43,458 bases of DNA from Bacilli bacterium (GTDB lineage: Bacteria > Bacillota_I > Bacilli_A > ML615J-28 > CAG-698): the NCBI GenBank assembly GCA_918272565.1, contig CAKJYW010000038.1, positions 1-43,458 on the forward strand, read 5' to 3'. Position 1 is the first letter of the stretch, and every line of letters starts with the position of its first letter. The notes beneath the pieces were generated by a model. It worked only from the letters and a program-made list of their open reading frames with translations, was not told where the DNA came from and searched no databases. Position numbers and translations under genes: made by a program. Below are positions 26,802 through 33,331 of this stretch, piece by piece.

Positions 26802-28838
26802 TTATTGTATTATTGGTGGTTCAACTTCAGTTATCTTACTAGAAAATGAAACAATCTTTAAATCTTTAATCTCTACTTCAATTACTCCATACTTACCAGT
26901 GTCTCTATGAATTGCCACAATTCCACAAATGCCATCAGAATAGATAGAGATTGTTGAATACTTGTTAATAGTTAGAATTGAAGTATCAGTAGAGAACCAA
27001 TCATAGCTTACACGTGTAGCTGGGAATGGTTTAGTTTTTTTTGTTAGGATATAACATTGTAATAATCCACCACTGTTTTCTTTAATTTCTAATTCAAATG
27101 AAGTCTCATATTTTTCCCAAGTAGGAAGAATAGTGTATTTGTAATAATAAGTGTGGTTATTATAAACAAAATTAAATAAGATATCACCAATTTCTTTTGG
27201 ATATAACTTATTATCAATAGTTATTAATTTATCACTATCATAAGTAACATTAACACTTACTTTTTCACCTGTTAAATTGTTAGTAACTTCACTTGGAATA
27301 ACTATTTCACTATCTAAATAATGAATACTGCTTCCTAGTTCTTTAAAATAAGGTGTATAGTTATTATTCTTAGCTAAATCAACTAATTTATCGGCTAGGT
27401 TTGTAAATAACCATGTTAGAGTTGTACGATCAAATAAACTAAAAGTAAACTCATTTTTCATTTGTAAGTGGTGAGCGTCCCAAATAAATGTTTTAATATT
27501 AAAACTATTAGCGATACTTACATAAGTATCAAGCCATTTTGCACGATCCAAATCATTATTTTTATCTCTACTACCATATTCACCAATATAAACTGAAATA
27601 CCTTTATCAATAAAATTAGTTTTAATGGTATTAAATACGTCAAATAGTTCTATTTGATAGTCAGCTTCTTTTGCATCCCAACTAGCATTTAAATAATCTT
27701 CTTCATGAGTAAATTCAAATGGTGCATAAGAATTAATTCTTACAAATGTGTGATCATCATCAACCATTCTAAAGTATTCATAACCAGTAGATGTGGCACT
27801 GCTATTGCCGGTTGTAATGATAATGTTACGATATAAGTTATTACCACCAGTTGATCGTACCATTTCTACATATTCTTTATTAGCGTCGTTTAGTACCCAC
27901 ATTGCTTCTCTATCAATACCGTTATCATCATAATCACGTGGCTCTACTAAGAAGGAAAATACTAATCTTTCATCATAATCTTTAAAATAAATAGCTAATT
28001 CTTTTAATGCAGTATCAATTATTCTTAAGAATCTATCATAGTTACGATAATTAAGGCTACTCCAACGATATGAATAATAATCATATGGTGCCACAATCAC
28101 ATACATTCCCTTATTATAGGCAATGTCTATTATTTCTTTTATTTTACTAAGTTCCACTAAATCAAGGTGTTCATAATTTTCATCAACAATTAAATCAAGT
28201 TGGAAAGGAAATGTTATGGCGTTAATACCATTTTCTAACAAGAAAGTGATTAATTCTTCGTGATTGATTTCAGTTTCTAAAGAGAATGCTGAGTAATTGT
28301 AACCAAAATTGACATTGTTAAGCCATTCATTTGGTGAAATATCTTTAATAGTTAAGTCTTTATAATTAGCAGTATAAGTAATTGTTTTACTTTCTTCATC
28401 AATATTTTCGGTAAATGATACAAATTCTTTCAAGTAATATGAATAAGTTGGATAAGTAATATCATCTTTACTTGATACGTACTGCACTTCGTCCCCCTCT
28501 ACTAGGGTTCCACCATTAGCGTTAAATATAATCTTATAAACATTATGATAAAATGGAGGAGGATTCTCTATTTTTTCATAGATTGGATAAATGATTTTAT
28601 CGCTTGTAGCTATAAGTGAATCAATATTCCATTTAATGAAATTATATCCATCTATAATTGGAGGGTCGATTAGTGTTATATTTTCACCTTCATCAAGATA
28701 GAATTCATTAATTACACCACCATCTTTATCTAAAAATGTCATTTTGTATTGTTCTTTGTTAATTGGATTGTTAGTCTCTTTACAGCTAAAGAGAAATAAA
28801 GAGCCTATTATTAATAAAGCATATAATAATTTACGCAT
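26802..28838 (-). CDS. GH5-like (clan GH-A) surface lipoprotein with InlB-type repeats and Ig-like tail
   Basis: 678 residues: lipobox LFSC (Cys19); two InlB-like repeats (about 30-90 and 95-160); a TIM barrel (about 165-510) resembling GH5 endoglucanases; and beta-rich C-terminal domains (about 515-678), the last being Big2-like (WFSTDTSILTIN...DGICGIVAIH). Both acidic motifs are in place: LVEPRD (Glu299, acid/base position) and VYIGEYGSRD (Glu420, nucleophile position), plus INSYAPFEFTHEE and FIWDAH. But several residues usual in GH5 are changed: Val298 stands where the Asn-Glu pair normally has Asn, and Thr209 where Arg is usual (AITFPF for VRIPV). Its specificity is therefore open. Own promoter and RBS GAGGTGAT; it is convergent with the glucan operon. 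Confidence 0.72.
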   Translation of the reverse strand: MRKLLYALLIIGSLFLFSCKETNNPINKEQYKMTFLDKDGGVINEFYLDEGENITLIDPPIIDGYNFIKWNIDSLIATSDKIIYPIYEKIENPPPFYHNVYKIIFNANGGTLVEGDEVQYVSSKDDITYPTYSYYLKEFVSFTENIDEESKTITYTANYKDLTIKDISPNEWLNNVNFGYNYSAFSLETEINHEELITFLLENGINAITFPFQLDLIVDENYEHLDLVELSKIKEIIDIAYNKGMYVIVAPYDYYSYRWSSLNYRNYDRFLRIIDTALKELAIYFKDYDERLVFSFLVEPRDYDDNGIDREAMWVLNDANKEYVEMVRSTGGNNLYRNIIITTGNSSATSTGYEYFRMVDDDHTFVRINSYAPFEFTHEEDYLNASWDAKEADYQIELFDVFNTIKTNFIDKGISVYIGEYGSRDKNNDLDRAKWLDTYVSIANSFNIKTFIWDAHHLQMKNEFTFSLFDRTTLTWLFTNLADKLVDLAKNNNYTPYFKELGSSIHYLDSEIVIPSEVTNNLTGEKVSVNVTYDSDKLITIDNKLYPKEIGDILFNFVYNNHTYYYKYTILPTWEKYETSFELEIKENSGGLLQCYILTKKTKPFPATRVSYDWFSTDTSILTINKYSTISIYSDGICGIVAIHRDTGKYGVIEVEIKDLKIVSFSSKITEVEPPIIQ

Positions 28839-28844
28839 AGTACA

Positions 28845-28870
28845 ATCACCTCATATATATATATTATAAC
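28845..28870 (-). promoter_or_regulatory. Promoter and RBS of the GH5-like lipoprotein gene
   Basis: Extended -10 TGTTATAAT (complement of 28863-28871) with no clear -35, then GAGGTGAT six bases before the ATG at 28838. The T-run of the upstream terminator sits in the promoter's spacer. Confidence 0.6.
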
Positions 28871-28892
28871 AAAAAAAAGCCATTAAATGGCT
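28870..28892 (-). terminator. Terminator of the ABC ATPase gene
   Basis: AGCCATT-T-AATGGCT (at least five closed pairs) followed by eight T on the minus strand; the stem overlaps the stop codon at 28891-28893. Confidence 0.75.
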
Positions 28893-29775
28893 ATTTTCTT
28901 TCTTTAAGTTCCTTTAAATTTACTAAGTAGATAAATATTTTCTCAAACGGAACTTCACTTATTTTGATTAAATACTTTTGGAATTTACGAATTTCATCTT
29001 TTGTAAGTTTTTTGTGAACGCAGACTGTTAAAGTATTGCTTCTTTGCTCAACGCCTATTACTTTAATGCCACTAATTAAACTCTTTAATACTTCACTTTT
29101 ACCGCTTAGGTACCTAAAATTGTTTTTTAAGTCCTCGTTAGTGAAATCTTCAATTAGTTTTCCTTTATCTAAGAATAATACTTTATCAAACATATAATCG
29201 ATTTCATCGATATAATCATTACAAATGATGATTGTTCTTGGATATCTTTGATGATGTTCATAAACAAATTTAAAGAAATCGTAACGATCTTTTATATCTG
29301 TTGAATTAATTGCTTCATCAAACAAAGTGATATTAGCTAGACTTGCTAGGCTAATAATAGAATGAAGGATATTCCTTTGATTATCAAGAAGCCTACCATA
29401 TAAAGTATTTGGCTTAATATTATAATAACTTAAAAGTTCATGAGCATAGAAATTATCCCATTTAGGGAATTTCTTTTCCATTGATGAAAAAATCAATTTA
29501 ACACTCTCTAAAGGACTAAAGCTAAAATCTTTAGGGAAGTAGCATAGTTTTTGTGTTAGATTGCTATTTTTAGTTAGAACTTCTCCATCTAGGTAGATTG
29601 CTCCACTATCGACTTTAGTCTTTGCTCCTAGTAAATCAAGTAAAATAGATTTACCAGAATTACTCTTTCCTAAAATCGCATAGATTTTGCTTTCTAAGAA
29701 ATTATAATTAAAGTTCTTTATTGAGTTGTGATCTTGGTTTATTTTTGTTATGTTTTCACAAACTAAAACAGACAT
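28891..29775 (-). CDS. Solo ABC-type ATP-binding protein with degenerate signature and H-loop
   Basis: 294 residues. Walker A GKSNSGKS (about 36-43) and Walker B ITLFDEA are intact, and the layout (FPKWDNFYAHELLSYYNI) resembles YtrB/EcsA-type ATPases. The signature expected as LSGGQ or LSKGM reads RLLDNQ, and the H-loop His of a THYIDEI-type motif is replaced (CNDYIDEI). An accessory domain of about 80 residues ends the protein. No permease gene is adjacent, and it is monocistronic between two terminators with its own TATAAT (29823-29828) and RBS AAAGGTGAT. ATP binding looks likely, normal hydrolysis less so. It is not an obvious partner for the sugar permeases, since MsmK/MalK-type ATPases are longer and canonical. 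Confidence 0.75.
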   Translation of the reverse strand: MSVLVCENITKINQDHNSIKNFNYNFLESKIYAILGKSNSGKSILLDLLGAKTKVDSGAIYLDGEVLTKNSNLTQKLCYFPKDFSFSPLESVKLIFSSMEKKFPKWDNFYAHELLSYYNIKPNTLYGRLLDNQRNILHSIISLASLANITLFDEAINSTDIKDRYDFFKFVYEHHQRYPRTIIICNDYIDEIDYMFDKVLFLDKGKLIEDFTNEDLKNNFRYLSGKSEVLKSLISGIKVIGVEQRSNTLTVCVHKKLTKDEIRKFQKYLIKISEVPFEKIFIYLVNLKELKERK

Positions 29776-29822
29776 TTTATCACCTTTTAAATAATTACAT
29801 TTTTTGATTTTTTCTTATCTTA

Positions 29823-29828
29823 ATTATA
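29823..29828 (-). promoter_or_regulatory. -10 box of the ABC ATPase gene
   Basis: TATAAT on the minus strand with a fair -35 (TTTACT) 17 bp upstream and an RBS (AAAGGTGAT) just before the start at 29775. Confidence 0.55.
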
Positions 29829-29856
29829 CACTAAATAGATAAACAAGTAAACAAAT

Positions 29857-29885
29857 TAAAAAGAGGCTTAATAATTTATAAGCCT
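29857..29885 (-). terminator. Terminator downstream of the yigZ-like gene
   Basis: On the minus strand AGGCTT-N10-AAGCCT is followed by CTTTTT. It closes the transcript that starts at 30595. Confidence 0.7.
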
Positions 29886-29924
29886 TTAAATGGATTTAAA
29901 ATTTATACTACTTACTAATAAAGT

Positions 29925-29974
29925 TTTGCCTTAAATGCGATTTAGGGCGAAATTAGAGGTCTAAATCAGGCAAA
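29925..29974 (-). other. Two-part hairpin in the 3' untranslated region of yigZ
   Basis: Minus strand TTTGCCT-GATTTAG pairs contiguously with CTAAATC and AGGCAAA, with a 7-base bulge on one side (29932-29938) and a 15-base loop. It lies between the yigZ stop and the terminator. No known RNA family is recognised. Confidence 0.5.
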
Positions 29975-29986
29975 TAGAAGCATCAA

Positions 29987-30595
29987 TTAAATGAATTTGG
30001 TTAATTTCTCGATTATTTCTATTTTTGCCTTATTTTTAGTGATTTCTTTGATATCTTTTGATATTAAAGAAAAATCATCTTCCTTTAGTTCATAATACAA
30101 ATAAACATCTTCTAGAAACTTTTTATCATACAATTTGTAATTATTCATATAATTCATAACGGGAGTCACTTGTTGGTATGAGATAGTGAGTTCAATTTTT
30201 ACGGTTTTTGTTAGTGAGAGAAATGAGGCACTAGTTAGAGATAAAGAAGCACTACTAGAATAGGCTCTAATTAATCCACCTGCCCCTAGTTTTATTCCTC
30301 CAAAATAACGAGTAACAATACACAAAACGTTAGTTAGGTCGTTTTTTTCTAAGGTGTTTAATATTGGCATGCCACTTGTTCCGCTTGGTTCACCGTCATC
30401 TGATGACTTTTTGATACTAGCATCTTCACCTAAAATATAAGCATAGCAGTTGTGAGTAGCATCATAATACTTTTTCCTTACCTCACTTAAAATAAGTGAT
30501 ACTTCATCAATTGATGAAACAGGGTATAAATTAGTTATAAACTCACTTCTATTAATTGTTTGAGTTACTTGAATGTGTTCTTTTATAGTTTTCAT
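29987..30595 (-). CDS. YigZ/IMPACT-family protein
   Basis: 202 residues with the family signatures: SEFITNLYPVSSIDE, YDATHNCYAYILG, SDDGEPSGTSGMPIL and VTRYFGGIKLGAGGLIRAYS; a ferredoxin-like C-terminal domain follows (about 130-202). The family is widespread and linked to translation-related regulation, but the bacterial biochemical role is unsettled. The first ATG at 30595 gives the normal N-terminus. There is no RBS: the -10 box lies only six bases upstream, so the mRNA is probably leaderless. Divergent from the gene at 30702. Confidence 0.9.
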   Translation of the reverse strand: MKTIKEHIQVTQTINRSEFITNLYPVSSIDEVSLILSEVRKKYYDATHNCYAYILGEDASIKKSSDDGEPSGTSGMPILNTLEKNDLTNVLCIVTRYFGGIKLGAGGLIRAYSSSASLSLTSASFLSLTKTVKIELTISYQQVTPVMNYMNNYKLYDKKFLEDVYLYYELKEDDFSLISKDIKEITKNKAKIEIIEKLTKFI

Positions 30596-30601
30596 AAATA
30601 A

Positions 30602-30630
30602 ATTATATGTTATTTATCTAAACTTAACAA
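30602..30630 (-). promoter_or_regulatory. Promoter of yigZ giving a leaderless mRNA
   Basis: Minus strand TTGTTA (30625-30630), 17-bp spacing, TATAAT (30602-30607). Transcription would begin at or next to the ATG at 30595, and no purine-rich RBS intervenes. Confidence 0.65.
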
Positions 30631-30671
30631 GGGAAATAAAAAAATTAATAGTAAATAAGAATAAATTAGGT

Positions 30672-30677
30672 TATAAT
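30672..30677 (+). promoter_or_regulatory. -10 box for the 30702 gene
   Basis: TATAAT with no clear -35; an RBS-like AGAGG follows at 30690-30694, eight bases ahead of the ATG. Confidence 0.45.
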
Positions 30678-30701
30678 TAAATTAAGTATAGAGGCAGAAA
30701 A

Positions 30702-32165
30702 ATGTTTAATTATAAAGAAATATTAGAAAAAGGAAAAATCATATTAAGAGCCATCAATAATAAAGGCTATAAAGCATGGATTAGTGAAGAGAGCGTGATT
30801 AATGTGGTTATGGGAATAGACTCTAAAACTCTATCCCTCTCAACAAACGCCCCCCTAGAAGACGTTAAGATGCTATTTAATGGGTATAATACATATAATA
30901 TCAACGATTATTCATTTTTGATTGATTATGATAATATTCAATTTATTATTATCCACTTAAATAAAGTTGATAGCAGTGGAGATAGAGTATTGTGCTTTGA
31001 TTTAGAAGAATATCTTTTATCACGCGCCTATTCTGTTAAAGCTTTAGCTATGGGGCTTGACGAGAAAATTACTGATTATGTAGATGGGTATAAAGATATT
31101 CAAAATAGATGCCTTCGCTTAAATAAAGGAATTAATAAAAGATTAAAAGAAGATCCTGCTATCATTTTAGAAGGGTTAAAACTTGCATCTTTATATGGCT
31201 TTAATATAGCACTAAGTACGGCTTCACAAATTAAAAGAAGTAAAGCGATAAGAAAACTAGAATATAGTGAGTTAGTAGATAGTCTAACTAGTGCTTTAAG
31301 AAGCAAAAACCAAAAACAAGTATTAAAATTTGTTAATAAAACGAAGATTTATAAATACATCGATATCTTAGGTGAAGAATTTAAGCATCAAATTAAGAAA
31401 AAGCAAAGAGTTGATAGCGACACTTTCATCCAAATGGCACTTGTTAGGGCCAAGATGAGTGGAAGCTATAATGAAGCAAATTACGAAATATGCTTAAACG
31501 AGACTACAGATAAAGATAGATCAGAAAGGATTGTGGAACTAGCTTTAAAGAGTAGAGAAGGGCAATACACTAAACTCGATTTATTTAATTACGGGCTTAA
31601 TATTTCTTTAGTAAGTAATAATATCAATTATTTATTAGGACTTACTCCAAGAAAAGATAAGAAAATTAAAAAAGAATATGGTGATTTGTGCATAAAGTCT
31701 AACGCAGATATAAGATATTTTGAAGAAGACATCATCAAAGACTTCAAAGAGATAAGTGTAGCAGGGATTTATGATGTCTTAGAGAAGGTTAAAGAAGCAA
31801 TACTTGAAGGAAAGCTTTTAAATGATTATTACGAGATCAAAGAATTTGTTTCTCAGTATGCTTATAATGAAAGAAATGTTATTAATAGTACTAAAAAAGT
31901 AGAAGAAAAAGAAGAGACTGTTAATAACGACGAAGAAATCTTCAAATTAAAAGAAGAATTAAAGAGAAAAGAAGAGATTATTCAAGAGCTAGAAGAAAAT
32001 AATCTACTTGAAGAATTAGAAAAAGAAAGCGAAAGGATTGCAAGAAGCATCGTTAAAGACTTAAATATCTATAAAGATGAGAAAGATAAAGTCTATAATG
32101 AGTTAAAAGAAGCATATCGAAATATATTAATTAAAAATACACAGAAGTATGAGAGGTTAAAATAG
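30702..32165 (+). CDS. CCA-adding-enzyme-like protein lacking the catalytic residues (pseudoenzyme)
   Basis: 487 residues. The first about 230 align by pattern with the head and neck of class II CCA-adding enzymes/poly(A) polymerases: GYKAWISEESVINVVMGIDS (22-41), LSTNAPLEDV, RAYSVKALAMG (108-117) and KEDPAIILEGLKLASLYGF (149-167). In true enzymes these read VGGxVRDxLLG, DxDxAT, RDFTxNAL and EDPxRxLRAxRFA. Here GG has become SE (28-29), RD has become VI, the metal-binding DxD has become T43-L44-S45, and the EDxxR arginine is Ile154. The fold seems kept but catalysis and nucleotide selection should be lost. The C-terminal half is helical, ending in a coiled coil (about 400-460). It abuts the YhaM gene with no gap. 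Role unknown; RNA binding is a reasonable guess. Confidence 0.75.
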   Translation: MFNYKEILEKGKIILRAINNKGYKAWISEESVINVVMGIDSKTLSLSTNAPLEDVKMLFNGYNTYNINDYSFLIDYDNIQFIIIHLNKVDSSGDRVLCFDLEEYLLSRAYSVKALAMGLDEKITDYVDGYKDIQNRCLRLNKGINKRLKEDPAIILEGLKLASLYGFNIALSTASQIKRSKAIRKLEYSELVDSLTSALRSKNQKQVLKFVNKTKIYKYIDILGEEFKHQIKKKQRVDSDTFIQMALVRAKMSGSYNEANYEICLNETTDKDRSERIVELALKSREGQYTKLDLFNYGLNISLVSNNINYLLGLTPRKDKKIKKEYGDLCIKSNADIRYFEEDIIKDFKEISVAGIYDVLEKVKEAILEGKLLNDYYEIKEFVSQYAYNERNVINSTKKVEEKEETVNNDEEIFKLKEELKRKEEIIQELEENNLLEELEKESERIARSIVKDLNIYKDEKDKVYNELKEAYRNILIKNTQKYERLK

Positions 32166-33119
32166 ATGAAGATTAAAGATTATAAACCTTTAGATAAAGC
32201 CACATTAGTTTTAAAGTTCTCTGATTTATCAATCAAGAAGACTACATCAGGTCAAGACTATGCTAGCTTTTTAGGATTTGATGGTGTTAGTATGATTGAA
32301 GCTAAGATTTGGGCACTAAATGAAGACACTAAAGCTATATTAAAAAGCGGTGAAATCTATGTAGCTAGTGGCATGATGAAAGATTACCAAGGAAAGATGC
32401 AGTTTAATATTAGTGAAATTAGACTAGCAACTGATGATGATTTGTATGACGAGGGTATGAGTAGAGATGATTATTATGAAAGAGCTAAGCTTGATGTTAA
32501 TGTTTTAGCTGAGGCTTTGAATCATTATGCTAATTCTATCAGTAATCCAATCCTAAAAGAACTTGTTACATCAATTCTAAAAGAGATTGGTCCAGAGAAT
32601 TATCTAAATTATCCAGCAGCTTTATCTATGCATCATAATTATTATTCTGGTCTTGCTTATCATGTATATTCAATGCTTACTTTAAGCGATGCTTACCTTG
32701 ATTTATATCCATTCTTAAATAGAGATCTAATCTATTCAGGAATAATCTTACATGATATTGGAAAATTAAAAGAACTAAGCGGTCCTAAAGGAACTGAATA
32801 TACTAAAGTTGGTAATTTGTTAGGTCATATTTCAATTGGTGCTAATATGATTTATGCTAAGGCTAAAGAATTAGGCTATGAAGAGACTGACGAAGTGATT
32901 AGCTTACTTCATATCGTCTTATCACATCATGGTGTAAACGAATATGGTTCACCAAAAGAACCTCAAATGGCAGAAGCGGTTTTAGTTTATCTACTTGATT
33001 TTTCTGATAGTAGAATGGCAGCGCTAGAAAAAGAGATTCCTCAAACTAAAGAGGGAGAGTTCTCAAATCAAATAGGAGCTTTCGATAGAAAGAATTTCTA
33101 TAAACCTGATATTAAATAA
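32166..33119 (+). CDS. yhaM: YhaM-family 3'-5' exoribonuclease
   Basis: 317 residues: N-terminal OB-fold (about 10-90, TLVLKFSDLSIKKTTSGQDYASFLG...EAKIWALNEDTKAILKSGEIYVASG) and an HD metal-dependent domain with ALSMHHNYYSGLAYHVYSML (about 156-175), the HD pair in IILHDIGKL and HIVLSHHG. This is the Bacillus YhaM layout and length; the enzyme degrades single-stranded RNA (and DNA) from the 3' end. The start directly follows the stop of the preceding gene, with RBS GAGAGG inside that gene, so the two are co-translated. Confidence 0.93.
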   Translation: MKIKDYKPLDKATLVLKFSDLSIKKTTSGQDYASFLGFDGVSMIEAKIWALNEDTKAILKSGEIYVASGMMKDYQGKMQFNISEIRLATDDDLYDEGMSRDDYYERAKLDVNVLAEALNHYANSISNPILKELVTSILKEIGPENYLNYPAALSMHHNYYSGLAYHVYSMLTLSDAYLDLYPFLNRDLIYSGIILHDIGKLKELSGPKGTEYTKVGNLLGHISIGANMIYAKAKELGYEETDEVISLLHIVLSHHGVNEYGSPKEPQMAEAVLVYLLDFSDSRMAALEKEIPQTKEGEFSNQIGAFDRKNFYKPDIK

Positions 33120-33126
33120 ACATAGT

Positions 33127-33166
33127 AAGAGTAGGTTGAGTTTTGTATCAATTTACTCTTTTTTTA
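33127..33166 (+). terminator. Terminator after yhaM
   Basis: AAGAGTAGGTTGA pairs with TCAATTTACTCTT (13 bp, two G-U) and is followed by TTTTT. Confidence 0.85.
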
Positions 33167-33229
33167 TCAAATAATGACAAAATATGTAAATCTATTAGTT
33201 GGTTTAAACAAACAAAAGGAATTTTTCTG

Positions 33230-33257
33230 TTTACTTTTTTTTAAAAAGTAGTATAAT
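33230..33257 (+). promoter_or_regulatory. Promoter of the PrsA-like gene
   Basis: TTTACT (33230-33235), 16-bp spacing, TATAAT (33252-33257). The untranslated leader is about 65 bases long. Confidence 0.65.
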
Positions 33258-33280
33258 ATAAACGTTAATGATTTATTTGG

Positions 33281-33298
33281 TAGCATCATAAGATGCTA
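33281..33298 (+). other. Leader hairpin before the PrsA-like gene
   Basis: TAGCATC-ATAA-GATGCTA, a perfect 7-bp stem followed by TTTTA, between the promoter and the RBS (AAAGGAGAA at 33319). It could be a weak attenuator or a 5' stability element. Confidence 0.5.
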
Positions 33299-33331
33299 TT
33301 TTACTACTACAGTATATAAAGGAGAACGAAC

